A stretch of DNA of 45,651 bases from Natroniella acetigena (lineage in GTDB: Bacteria > Bacillota > Halanaerobiia > Halobacteroidales > Halobacteroidaceae), in assembly GCF_023227745.1 (NCBI RefSeq), contig NZ_JALKBX010000002.1:1-45651 (forward strand), read 5' to 3'. Both the position numbers and the translations under genes were made by a program. The number at the start of each line of letters is the position of its first letter. Position 1 is the stretch's first letter. Positions 34,265 to 42,648 of this stretch are shown piece after piece. The notes beneath the pieces were generated by a model. That model was given only the letters and a program-made list of their open reading frames with translations, made no database searches and had not been told where the DNA came from.

Positions 34265-34908
34265 TATTTTATCTTATTTTTAAACCACGAAAAATTCCTT
34301 GCTATATCCCAATACATTTTAAGTCTAGATTTAAAGCCTTTTACAACACCTAACTTTTCCTCTTTTAAGACATGAGATAGATCATGAAGTTCGATCTCCT
34401 TAATTTCAATATCATTTTCTTTAATATGTTGAGTTAAAGCTACCTCTACACCAAATTTGGTCATATTCAAATCCGAAACCCCTTCTAATACACTCCGCTT
34501 TACTGCTCTCTGTCCTGATAAAAAAGGAGCAATTTTTTGGGCCAAATCAGTAACCATCCTGCCATCAGCAAAGACTCCAATAGTCATTTCAGTCTGTTGC
34601 TTAATTAGGGGCATTAACAACTGATCAATATGCTCAGCTGTCAACCCCAATAGATCAGCATCTAAAAAGAGAATTATATCACTCTTACTATTTTCTATTC
34701 CAACCTGCATCGCAGCCCCTTTACCCTGATTTGACTCCAATTCAATAACGTTAGCTCCAGCTTGAGTAGCTTCAATAGCCGTATTATCAGTTGAGCCATC
34801 ACTAACTACAGTAATTTGATCAATCAAACGATGATTTTTAACTTGAGTTACTACTTGAGCAACCGTATCTCCTTCATTATAAGCAGGAATCACAGCAGCA
34901 ATCTGCAT
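34264..34908 (-). CDS. Family 2 glycosyltransferase
   Basis: The 214-residue protein is a GT-A fold enzyme, with AAVIPAYNEGDTVAQVV at the start, VVSDGSTDNT, NQGKGAAM and the metal-binding DAD in LFLDADLLGL near residue 81. SGQRAVKR follows in the acceptor-side region. No membrane segment is evident. It most resembles small cytoplasmic GT2 enzymes that act on lipid-phosphate or phosphoglycerate acceptors, but the donor and acceptor cannot be stated. It lies 18 bases after proS. AGGAGG precedes the ATG. Confidence 0.85.
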   Translation of the reverse strand: MQIAAVIPAYNEGDTVAQVVTQVKNHRLIDQITVVSDGSTDNTAIEATQAGANVIELESNQGKGAAMQVGIENSKSDIILFLDADLLGLTAEHIDQLLMPLIKQQTEMTIGVFADGRMVTDLAQKIAPFLSGQRAVKRSVLEGVSDLNMTKFGVEVALTQHIKENDIEIKEIELHDLSHVLKEEKLGVVKGFKSRLKMYWDIARNFSWFKNKIK

Positions 34909-34926
34909 TAATAAATAACCTCCTAG

Positions 34927-36633
34927 TTACTTTAACTGAGCTATCAAATCTTTGATTGCAGTTAAAGCTTGATCAGCTTCAATCTCTAATTCTTCTCCCG
35001 TCTGTCTCATCTTAACTTCTAATTTACCCTCTGCCAAAGAGCGAGAACCAATTGTAATTCGAATTGGACAACCAATTAAATCAGCATCATTAAACTTGAC
35101 TCCTGCTCTTTCTTTTCGATCATCAACTAATGTTTCAATTCCTGCTGCTGATAATTGATCATATAATTCAGTTGTTTTATCGCTTACTTGGTCATCATTT
35201 CCTAACGGCAATAAATGAACCATATAAGGAGCTAAAGCCTTAGGCCATTTAATGCCATATTGATCATAATTTTGTTCAATCACTGCAGCTATTGTTCTGG
35301 TAATTCCAATTCCATAACAACCCATTACTAACGGCTGACTCTTCCCATTTTCATCTAAAAAACTAGCTTCTAAAGCTTGGCTATACTTGGTTCCTAGTTT
35401 AAAGACTTGACCTACTTCTATTCCAGAAGTCAAACTCAGCCCAGCACCACATTCTACACAACTTTCTCCCTCTTTCACACTGCGGATATCAGCAACTTCA
35501 GTCACTGTAAAGTCACGCTCTGGATTAACATTGATATAATGTTTATCTACTTTATTCGCTCCACTTACAACATTAGTTAGTTTCATTACCAACTTATCAG
35601 CAATTATTTTAACCTGACCATCAAGACCGACTGGTCCACTGAATCCTTTGACAGTCTCTAACTCTTCATAAACTTGCTCTCCAGCCAATTCAAGATTGAC
35701 TACATCTAATAGATTAGCTAACTTGATCTCATTAAGATCATAATCGCCGCGTACCAAAGCTAGTACTATTTCATCTTCTGCTTGGTAAAATAAAGCTTTA
35801 ATCATCTTATCTAACGGAAGCTCTAACTCTGCAACCAACTCTTCCATAGTAGTTGCATCTGGTGTATCAACCTCTGTCAACTCCTTTAACGCTTCTTCAT
35901 TTTCTTCAACTTCAACCTGAGAAGTTGCTAACTCTAAATTAGCAGCATAGCCACATTCTTCACAATAAACAACTATATCCTCTCCTGCTTCAGCTAAAGC
36001 CATAAATTCATGAGAGTCTTTTCCGCCAATTGTACCAGTATCTGCTTTGACAGATCTAAAATCTAACGCACATTTAGTAAAGATCTCTTGATAAGCATCA
36101 TACATCTGCTGATAACTCTCTTCTAAACCTGCTTGATCAGTATCAAAGCTATAAGCATCTTTCATAATAAACTCTCTACCACGTAGCACCCCAAATCGTG
36201 GTCTAATCTCATCACGATATTTAGTTTGGACCTGGTAGAGATTCAATGGTAGATCCTTATATGATCTAACTTCATCCCTCACCAAATTGGTAATTACTTC
36301 TTCATGGGTTGGCCCTAAACAAAATTCTCTGCCTTGTCTATTCTCTAATCGCATCAATTCAGGTCCATAATTTTTTAGCCTTCCTGATTCTTCCCACAAT
36401 TCTGCAGGCTGTAAAGCTGGTAATAATAATTCCTGTGCTCCTGCTCGATCCATTTCTTGTCGTACAATATCTTCAAATTTCTTAATTACTCTATATCCTA
36501 GCGGCAAATATGTATAGACACCTGAACTTAACTTTCTCATTAAACCAGCTCTTAACATTAGTTTATGGCTCACAACCTCTGCATCAGCTGGAGTCTCTTT
36601 TAAAGTTGGAATATACATCTGTGACATTTTCAT
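34927..36633 (-). CDS. proS: Prolyl-tRNA synthetase (bacterial type)
   Basis: ProRS charges tRNA-Pro. The 568-residue length and the editing (INS) insertion at about 225-400 identify the bacterial form. Class II motifs include RAGAQELLLPALQPAELW, GPTHEEVITNLVRDE and GCYGIGITRTIAAVIEQ, followed by the anticodon-binding domain from about 465. CEECG and CVECG pairs flank the insertion. The start could be this ATG or the ATG two codons later; GAGGAGG fits both. Its promoter is at 36692-36720. Confidence 0.98.
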   Translation of the reverse strand: MKMSQMYIPTLKETPADAEVVSHKLMLRAGLMRKLSSGVYTYLPLGYRVIKKFEDIVRQEMDRAGAQELLLPALQPAELWEESGRLKNYGPELMRLENRQGREFCLGPTHEEVITNLVRDEVRSYKDLPLNLYQVQTKYRDEIRPRFGVLRGREFIMKDAYSFDTDQAGLEESYQQMYDAYQEIFTKCALDFRSVKADTGTIGGKDSHEFMALAEAGEDIVVYCEECGYAANLELATSQVEVEENEEALKELTEVDTPDATTMEELVAELELPLDKMIKALFYQAEDEIVLALVRGDYDLNEIKLANLLDVVNLELAGEQVYEELETVKGFSGPVGLDGQVKIIADKLVMKLTNVVSGANKVDKHYINVNPERDFTVTEVADIRSVKEGESCVECGAGLSLTSGIEVGQVFKLGTKYSQALEASFLDENGKSQPLVMGCYGIGITRTIAAVIEQNYDQYGIKWPKALAPYMVHLLPLGNDDQVSDKTTELYDQLSAAGIETLVDDRKERAGVKFNDADLIGCPIRITIGSRSLAEGKLEVKMRQTGEELEIEADQALTAIKDLIAQLK

Positions 36634-36691
36634 GATTTTGTACCTCCTCTATTATCAAACACCTCTTTTAAAAGCAAATAAGACCACTTAA

Positions 36692-36720
36692 ATTTTATCA
36701 ACCATAACTGAACTTGTCAA
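36692..36720 (-). promoter_or_regulatory. proS operon promoter
   Basis: A perfect TTGACA is followed after 17 bases by TAAAAT. It lies in the 95-base gap after ispG, about 60 bases before proS, and divides the pyrH-ispG unit from the proS-polC unit. Confidence 0.78.
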
Positions 36721-36728
36721 TTACAAAA

Positions 36729-37781
36729 CTATTCTAGATTGTCAATCTCAATCAACAGTTCATCTACTAGATCCTTGCCAGGAACCTTCTTAATAACTTC
36801 ACCTTTTTTAAAGATCAAACCAACATCTTTCCCTCCAGCAATACCTAAATCAGCTTCTCGTGCTTCACCAGGGCCATTGACAACACAACCCATCACAGCT
36901 ACTTCTATCGATTTATCTAAATCTGCTATCTCTTCTTCAACCTGATTAGCAATCTCAACCAACTCGATTTCACATCGTCCACAAGTCGGACAAGAAATTA
37001 AATTAACCCCCTGCTCTCTTAAGTTCAGTGCATTTAAGATTTGAAAGCCAACTTTAACCTCTTCTACTGGATCTCCAGTCAAAGAGACTCTGATTGTATC
37101 TCCCAAACCTTGGGCCAAGATAGCTCCAATTCCTGCTGCAGACTTAACTGTTCCTGATTTAATTGTCCCCGCTTCTGTAATCCCAACATGTAACGGATAG
37201 TCAACCTCTTGAGCTATTAATTGATAAGCTTTTAAGGTCATCATTACATCAGATGCCTTTAGAGAAATAATAATCTCTTCAAAACCAAATTTCTCTAATA
37301 GTTCAATATTCCCTAAAGCACTTTCTACCATTGCTTTTGCTGTAGGATGACCGTATTTTTGTAGTAACTCTTTTTCTAACGAACCAGCATTAACCCCCAC
37401 TCTAATTGGAACCTGACATTCTAATGCCTTATTAGCAACCAACTCTATCTTATCTTCATTTCCTATATTACCTGGGTTGATTCTCAAACCATCTATCCCT
37501 TGCTCTAATACCTCTAGAGCTAATTTATAATTGAAATGGATATCTGCAATCAAAGGAATCTCAATCTCTTCTTTAATCTGAGCAACCTTACTTGCCGCTT
37601 CCTGATCAGGAATTGCTACTCTAACCAATTCACATCCTACCTTCTCTAATTGCTTAATTTGAGCAACTGTTTCTTTTACATTACGTGTATCAGTATTGGT
37701 CATTGACTGTATTGAAACAGGAGCATTCCCACCAATCTGTACATCCCCTATTTGTACTGCTTTTCTTTTCTGCCTTTTCAT
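36729..37781 (-). CDS. ispG: 4-hydroxy-3-methylbut-2-en-1-yl diphosphate synthase
   Basis: IspG (GcpE) is the iron-sulfur enzyme of the penultimate MEP-pathway step to isoprenoids. The 350-residue protein has a TIM barrel with SIQSMTNTDTRNV at the start and the cluster-binding C-terminal domain with SCPTCGRCEIELV and VMGCVVNGPGEA. It shares a run of genes with dxr (same pathway) and uppS (which uses the product). GTAGGTGAT precedes the ATG. Confidence 0.97.
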   Translation of the reverse strand: MKRQKRKAVQIGDVQIGGNAPVSIQSMTNTDTRNVKETVAQIKQLEKVGCELVRVAIPDQEAASKVAQIKEEIEIPLIADIHFNYKLALEVLEQGIDGLRINPGNIGNEDKIELVANKALECQVPIRVGVNAGSLEKELLQKYGHPTAKAMVESALGNIELLEKFGFEEIIISLKASDVMMTLKAYQLIAQEVDYPLHVGITEAGTIKSGTVKSAAGIGAILAQGLGDTIRVSLTGDPVEEVKVGFQILNALNLREQGVNLISCPTCGRCEIELVEIANQVEEEIADLDKSIEVAVMGCVVNGPGEAREADLGIAGGKDVGLIFKKGEVIKKVPGKDLVDELLIEIDNLE

Positions 37782-37789
37782 CTTATCAC

Positions 37790-38344
37790 CTACTTTAAGT
37801 CACATTCTTCACAACCATTATTACAATTTCTTGTCTGTCGATAAACTAACATATCAAGCCTTCTAGTTCGTTGCAAAGCTTCTGCAAAAGAAATCCTAAC
37901 ATTATGATGCGAACCCCCATCTTGCTTATCCATATCATCTGCATCAGACACTACCTGTTGTAAAGGGGTTAATTTTACATTCTTATTAACTGGGCTTGAA
38001 TTACTATGAAAAAGAATAGCCAAAGCAATATCCCGTGCTTTACCTAAGCTTTCTCCTTTAAAGATTAATAACTCATGGGCCCGTTCTGCCCCTTTGATTG
38101 TATGAATATCAAATTCATTATAAGATTGATAGTCCCATTCGCCTTGTTTTTCCCAATTAGTATGACCGATATCATGTAATAATCCAGCTTTAGTAGCTAA
38201 ATCAACACAAATTTTGCGATCTATAGCTAATTCAAAAGCATTCTCTGCTGTATTAACAGCATGACAATAACCTGCTTTAGGCAAATGTTTTTTTGCTATA
38301 CTATCTGTTAGCAATGTTTCTAAAGTTACATAGTCATCTAACAC
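37790..38344 (-). CDS. HD-domain phosphohydrolase with Cys-rich tail
   Basis: This 184-residue protein has an HD metal-binding core: His28, LLHDIGH (His57-Asp58, His61), HTIKGAERAHEL (His81), LFHS (His113) and DADDMDK (from Asp134). Such domains hydrolyse nucleotides or phosphoesters; the substrate is not recognisable. The C-terminus ends RNCNNGCEECDLK, a CX3CX2C cluster (Cys174, 178, 181) that could bind a metal or cluster. The start is GTG with AGGAGGTGA at good spacing. It lies eight bases before ispG and 11 after the zinc-ribbon gene. Confidence 0.75.
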   Translation of the reverse strand: MLDDYVTLETLLTDSIAKKHLPKAGYCHAVNTAENAFELAIDRKICVDLATKAGLLHDIGHTNWEKQGEWDYQSYNEFDIHTIKGAERAHELLIFKGESLGKARDIALAILFHSNSSPVNKNVKLTPLQQVVSDADDMDKQDGGSHHNVRISFAEALQRTRRLDMLVYRQTRNCNNGCEECDLK

Positions 38345-38355
38345 AGATTCACCTC

Positions 38356-38772
38356 CTACTTCTCAGCACAGTCATCACATAATCCATCATTGCGTTTAAC
38401 TTGAGCTCGAGCTTCTTTACCACATTTGCGACAGTCAGTTCCAATCAACTCAAAACATGCCTCACAAAAATCATGTTTACTAGCAAATTCAGGATCAGGC
38501 TTACCACAGATCTTACAAACACACTCTTTGCAATAACCATTATTTTCTTCTAACTGCTTAGGAACTACTTTCCCACAAGCTTTACAAGCGTACTTACCAT
38601 CTTTTTCTTCCCTTAGTCTTTTAACACAATCTTCACAAATATTCTCATGCTTTAAGATTCTAACTTCCGTAGCTTCTGCTCCACAAATGGCACAATATCT
38701 CTCTACTCTCCGTCCACTAACTTTATTAGGATCTAACCATTTACCTCCACGTCTAGTCTGTTGTTTTGCCAT
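38356..38772 (-). CDS. Cys-rich protein with four tandem zinc ribbons
   Basis: The protein has about 138 residues from ATG 38772, supported by AGAGGTGAT; the frame extends to a GTG at 38781 overlapping that site. After a basic N-terminus there are eight CxxC pairs: CAIC, CEDC, CKAC, CKEC, CKIC, CEAC, CRKC and CDDC. They make four Cys4 modules of about 25-30 residues. Each first pair is followed by G or similar and each second pair closes the knuckle. I do not recognise a named family. Binding of RNA, DNA or a protein partner is plausible but unproven. It sits between rseP and the HD gene. Confidence 0.72.
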   Translation of the reverse strand: MAKQQTRRGGKWLDPNKVSGRRVERYCAICGAEATEVRILKHENICEDCVKRLREEKDGKYACKACGKVVPKQLEENNGYCKECVCKICGKPDPEFASKHDFCEACFELIGTDCRKCGKEARAQVKRNDGLCDDCAEK

Positions 38773-38788
38773 TTTTATCACCTCTAAA

Positions 38789-39859
38789 TTAAATAATTGC
38801 CCTCAGATCTTGAATCATAATGATTACAAATAATAACATCAATAATATAAAACCTATTAAATGAACCATGCCTTCTTTTTCTTGATCAACTGATTTTCCA
38901 GTAATGATTTCATAACCTAAAAAGACCAATCGTCCTCCATCTAAAGCAGGAATAGGTAATAAATTCATAATTCCTAAATTGACACTAATTATTGCTGCTA
39001 AATTCATTACTCTAAGCATTCCACTTTGGGCTGCATCTCCTACCATCTGAGCAATTCTAACCGGTCCAGATACTTCAGCACCTATCTGTCCAGTAATCAT
39101 CTGCCATAACCCAACAATTATAGCTACTATATATAGCCCTGTCTGCTTAAGCCCAAGCCATAATGCCCTGAAAATATTAACAGGTTCTCTAGTCAAAACT
39201 GGTATAATTCCAATTACACCTTCTTGCCGTTCTTGCTCCATAATTGGAGTTACTTCTGTCTCAAACACTTGCCCATCCCGTTCCACCTCTAAGCTAAGCT
39301 GTTGGCCCGGATTGCTATGAATAACCTCAGATAATTGATCCCAGCTCTCTACTTGTTGATCATTAACTGCCAATACTTTATCACCATCTCTTAATCCTGC
39401 CTGATAAGCTGGTTGTTCAGGAATCACCTGCCCGATAACAGTACTAGATGAACTATCAACAGGGATACCAAAAATAGTAAAGATTAGGGCAAATAATAAA
39501 ATCGCTAAGATAAAATTCATTATTGAACCCATACTAATAACTCCAATTCGTTCCCAAACAGACTTTTGAAATAAACATTTATTATTTCTGACGGCTTCTT
39601 GATAAGCCTCAATCTCCTCTTGCTCACTCTCATCATCGATTGGCATTTCTCCAGTCATCTTACAAAACCCACCTAAGGGTAACATCCGAATTGAATAGAG
39701 TGTTTCACCAACCTGTTTCCCTATTACTTTTGGCCCCATACCAAGGGCAAATTCTTCGACTTGAACTCCTACATGTTTAGCAACTAAAAAATGTCCTAAT
39801 TCATGAAAAAAGACCAAAATACCCAATACAATTATAAAAGAAACAATTGTTAGAATCAA
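38789..39859 (-). CDS. rseP: RseP-type site-2 intramembrane metalloprotease
   Basis: This 356-residue polytopic zinc protease cleaves transmembrane segments of regulatory proteins such as anti-sigma factors. HELGH at residues 19-23 is the zinc site in the first membrane segment, a PDZ domain covers about 130-205 (GLRDGDKVLAVNDQQVESW), and LDGGRL near 306 provides the third metal ligand. The start is TTG at 39859, overlapping the dxr stop by four bases. The dxr-rseP pair is conserved in many bacteria. Confidence 0.95.
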   Translation of the reverse strand: MILTIVSFIIVLGILVFFHELGHFLVAKHVGVQVEEFALGMGPKVIGKQVGETLYSIRMLPLGGFCKMTGEMPIDDESEQEEIEAYQEAVRNNKCLFQKSVWERIGVISMGSIMNFILAILLFALIFTIFGIPVDSSSSTVIGQVIPEQPAYQAGLRDGDKVLAVNDQQVESWDQLSEVIHSNPGQQLSLEVERDGQVFETEVTPIMEQERQEGVIGIIPVLTREPVNIFRALWLGLKQTGLYIVAIIVGLWQMITGQIGAEVSGPVRIAQMVGDAAQSGMLRVMNLAAIISVNLGIMNLLPIPALDGGRLVFLGYEIITGKSVDQEKEGMVHLIGFILLMLLFVIIMIQDLRAII

Positions 39860-41010
39860 TTTCTACCACCTTCTTTTCTTGCCTGCTCTCTAGCCCAACT
39901 ATCAGCTGCTAAAATATCATCTAATGTTGGAGTTATAATTGCTTGATGTGCCTCCATAACTTTCTCAATTATTTGCGGGATTTGAATGAATTTCAGTTGA
40001 TTATTTAAAAATTGAGCAACAGCCACCTCATTAGCAGCATTTAATACAGCAGGCATTGTTCCTCCAATCTTTCCAGCTTGATAAGCAAAGTCTAAACAAG
40101 GAAATAAGTCTCTTCTTGGCTCTTCAAAAGTCAATTTTCCAACCTGGGCCAACTCCAAACTCTCCAACTGGTTTTTCTTGCGTTCAGGATAGGTCAAGAC
40201 ATACTGAATCGGCACTTTCATATCAGGAAGACCCAACTCGGCTAACATCGAATGATCTTGATATTCAACTAAAGAATGAACAATACTTTGGGGATGAACT
40301 ACTACATCTATCTGCTCAAAATCTAAATCAAATAACCACTTAGCTTCAATAACCTCTAAGCCTTTATTCATCAAAGTAGCAGAATCAATTGTAATCTTAC
40401 CTCCCATATCCCAATTAGGATGATCCAAAGCTTGCTTGACCGTTACTTCTGTTAAATCTTTAGCACTAGCCTGCCGAAATGGCCCTCCAGAAGCAGTTAA
40501 AATAATTCTGCTAACTTGTTCCTTCTCTTCTCCTTGCAAAGCTTGAAAAATTGCATTATGTTCACTATCTATTGGTAAGATAGACACCTCATGTTGAGCA
40601 GCTTCCCTCATTACAATTTCTCCTGCAGTTACTAATGTTTCTTTATTAGCTAACCCTATATCTTTTCCAGCTTTAATTGCCTCAAGAGTAGGCTTAACCC
40701 CTATAGCACCCACTACTGCATTAACTACTAAGTCAATCTCAGTTAAAGTAGCCGCTCTAATTAAACCACTTTTTCCTACTAAAACCTCTGTTTGCAAATC
40801 TTTTAAATTATATTTTAACTCAGTTGCTGCTTCTTCATTCATCAAAACAGCATATTGTGGCTTATATTTCTTAACTTGGGTAGTTAATAACTCTACATTC
40901 TGATTGGCTGTCAGGGCTAACACCTCAAACTGCCCTGTTAAATTATCAATCACCTCTAAGGTTTGTTTTCCAATCGAACCTGTTGAACCTAAAATACTTA
41001 TCTTTTTCAT
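39856..41010 (-). CDS. dxr: 1-deoxy-D-xylulose 5-phosphate reductoisomerase
   Basis: Dxr makes 2-C-methylerythritol 4-phosphate, the committed MEP-pathway step. The 384-residue protein starts with the NADPH loop SILGSTGSIGKQTLEVI, and has LANKETLV, the metal and substrate segment PIDSEHNAIFQ, and ASGGPFR. AGGAGG precedes the ATG. The gene is separated from ytvI by 570 bases of repeats, with a weak candidate promoter between. Confidence 0.97.
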   Translation of the reverse strand: MKKISILGSTGSIGKQTLEVIDNLTGQFEVLALTANQNVELLTTQVKKYKPQYAVLMNEEAATELKYNLKDLQTEVLVGKSGLIRAATLTEIDLVVNAVVGAIGVKPTLEAIKAGKDIGLANKETLVTAGEIVMREAAQHEVSILPIDSEHNAIFQALQGEEKEQVSRIILTASGGPFRQASAKDLTEVTVKQALDHPNWDMGGKITIDSATLMNKGLEVIEAKWLFDLDFEQIDVVVHPQSIVHSLVEYQDHSMLAELGLPDMKVPIQYVLTYPERKKNQLESLELAQVGKLTFEEPRRDLFPCLDFAYQAGKIGGTMPAVLNAANEVAVAQFLNNQLKFIQIPQIIEKVMEAHQAIITPTLDDILAADSWAREQARKEGGRN

Positions 41011-41028
41011 AACAGTCCTCCTAACTTA

Positions 41029-41094
41029 CTTGTGACTAGTTACTGGTAGTTTGTGATTGGTAATTGGTAATTAGTAATTAGTGATTTGTTACTT
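41029..41094. repeat. Heptamer tandem repeat, left arm of a long element
   Basis: On the minus strand the units read CAAATCA, CTAATTA, CTAATTA, CCAATTA, CCAATCA and, less regularly, CCAGTAA, CTAGTCA, with period seven. It is in inverted orientation to 41553-41583 and to 11254-11299. It begins about 20 bases upstream of the dxr start codon. Confidence 0.8.
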
Positions 41095-41552
41095 GCTATA
41101 AACTTTAAAGTTAAATTTTATTACAATAAAGCTTCACAATTGACAATTGACGGAATGTACAATTTACAATTAAAGGTCAAAACCTTGAAAATTTAAGACT
41201 CCTAAAAAGCCTATATATTTACAAGTTAACTTGGTTTTGACCTTTAAGGTTTTAATTAGGTTTTAAGAAAATTTATGTTTGAGCTAAGCATAGTTTCTGC
41301 GTTTAAGCTTCGGAAAAGGGTTTAATATTTAAATATTAAGTAATAAAATTAATTTTAAGCAGAGATTTAGCTTTGAATAGCGAGTTTAAATTTTCCTCTG
41401 GTTTTTTAGCTTTTTTTCCTAATTTTTTTTGCAGCAAAAAAATTTAGTCGAGGAAGGGCTGATTTTTAGCCCGCTCGAAACTGATTTTGAAGTTTATTGG
41501 TTTAAGGTCTTAATTTTAAAAGGTGACGCTATATATCAATTAATCTTTATCT
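41095..41552. other. Non-coding core of the dxr-ytvI gap
   Basis: No gene with a ribosome site or coding character is seen in this AT-rich stretch. It contains ACAATTG heptamers at 41136-41171, an inverted pair AAAGGTCAAAACC (41172-41184) and GGTTTTGACCTTT (41233-41245), and a GC-richer hairpin near 41450-41480 built around GGGCTGATTTTTAGCCC with flanking CGAG and CTCG. The AGGGCTGA part resembles the REP-like unit at 9580. A plus-strand open frame starting at 41429 runs into ytvI antisense and is judged spurious. Confidence 0.6.
41118..41146 (-). promoter_or_regulatory. Weak candidate promoter for dxr operon
   Basis: TTGTCA and TAATAA are 17 bases apart on the minus strand, about 110 bases before dxr, with an A-rich TAAAAT two bases further. 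It lies partly in a heptamer repeat, so the match may be accidental. Confidence 0.3.
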
Positions 41553-41583
41553 CTAGTAACCAGTCACTAATTACTAGTAACTA
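41553..41583. repeat. Heptamer tandem repeat, right arm, reaching ytvI stop
   Basis: Units CTAGTAA, CCAGTCA, CTAATTA, CTAGTAA follow with period seven. The last CTA is the complement of the ytvI TAG stop. It is inverted relative to 41029-41094. Confidence 0.78.
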
Positions 41584-42639
41584 CTTAACAATTGAAATAA
41601 CTCCTGATTTAATAATCGAATTTAAGATAATCAAGAATACTGGTCCGATAAAGAATCCAACCACTCCAAAAAATTGGACACCTAAATATAATGCCATTAA
41701 AGTAGCTAAGGGATGGATCCCTATATTCTGACCCACTATCTTAGCTTCTGTTGACTGGCGAACTACTGCAATTATAATATAATTAATTAATAATCCAAGT
41801 CCTAAACTTGTATTCCCGATTATAAAATTATAGATAGCCCACGGAAGAAAGATTAAACTAGGGCCAATAACTGGAATCAAATCTAAGACTCCACAGACCA
41901 ACCCAATTACAATCGCATAATTACTCCTTAAAATCAACAGACCAATAATAGAAATTATTGTTGTGTTCGTAATCAAGAACATTTGAGCTCTAATAAAACC
42001 TACTATAGAGCTAATAATATCATATTGCATAACTCGAACCTTTTCCCGCCAGCCACTTGGAATATAAGACAAACAACTTTCTATAATTATTTCTTTATCC
42101 TTACTAATAAAGAAAGTAGAAAGCAAACTGATAAAAATAGTTATAATTACTCGTGGTAATTTCCTGACTGCTTCCAATAAATAAGTAAAAGAAAGATCGA
42201 TCATATTCTTAATTTGAGCATAAAGAATTTCTAAGTTATCAATAATGGTTTCCCTAACAGTCCCTGGCACTTGCCATTCATCAAATAAAGTACTTAAATT
42301 TCCATTTTGCTCTAATAACCAATCAAATCTAGCCCCTAATTTATTATAGTCAGGTAGCTCATGTACTAAAGTGTCCAATTCGATCAACAATCTAGAAATA
42401 CTAATCGTCAATAACAAACTAATAAAAATTATTATAATTGCTAATACTATAGCAACTGCCATCCCCCGCGAAAATTTAGCTTCTCGTTCCAAAAAAAGGA
42501 CAGCAGGCTCAATTAAACTGGCCAGAATAATACCAATAATAAACGGCAGTACATAACCAATTAAATAATTTAAAATGATAATACTAGCAGCTGAAACACC
42601 TAATAAAATCAGCCCTACTTTATAGCTACTCTTCATCAT
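41581..42639 (-). CDS. ytvI: Sporulation membrane protein YtvI (AI-2E transporter family)
   Basis: This 352-residue protein has about seven or eight membrane segments arranged as in the AI-2E transporter/PerM family: two hairpins at the start, a soluble middle (about 85-160), and a C-terminal block with GLVCGVLDLIPVIGP and GPVFLIILNSI. Length and pattern fit the YtvI subgroup of spore-formers, whose precise function is unknown. It follows cdsA after nine bases. The stop codon coincides with a repeat arm, but the C-terminus does not look truncated. Confidence 0.82.
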   Translation of the reverse strand: MMKSSYKVGLILLGVSAASIIILNYLIGYVLPFIIGIILASLIEPAVLFLEREAKFSRGMAVAIVLAIIIIFISLLLTISISRLLIELDTLVHELPDYNKLGARFDWLLEQNGNLSTLFDEWQVPGTVRETIIDNLEILYAQIKNMIDLSFTYLLEAVRKLPRVIITIFISLLSTFFISKDKEIIIESCLSYIPSGWREKVRVMQYDIISSIVGFIRAQMFLITNTTIISIIGLLILRSNYAIVIGLVCGVLDLIPVIGPSLIFLPWAIYNFIIGNTSLGLGLLINYIIIAVVRQSTEAKIVGQNIGIHPLATLMALYLGVQFFGVVGFFIGPVFLIILNSIIKSGVISIVK

Positions 42640-42648
42640 TTCTCACCG

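Noticed and set aside
41429-41731. Plus-strand open frame of 100 codons in the dxr-ytvI gap
   Set aside because: A third of it is antisense to ytvI, it crosses a heptamer array, and no ribosome site or recognisable domain is present.
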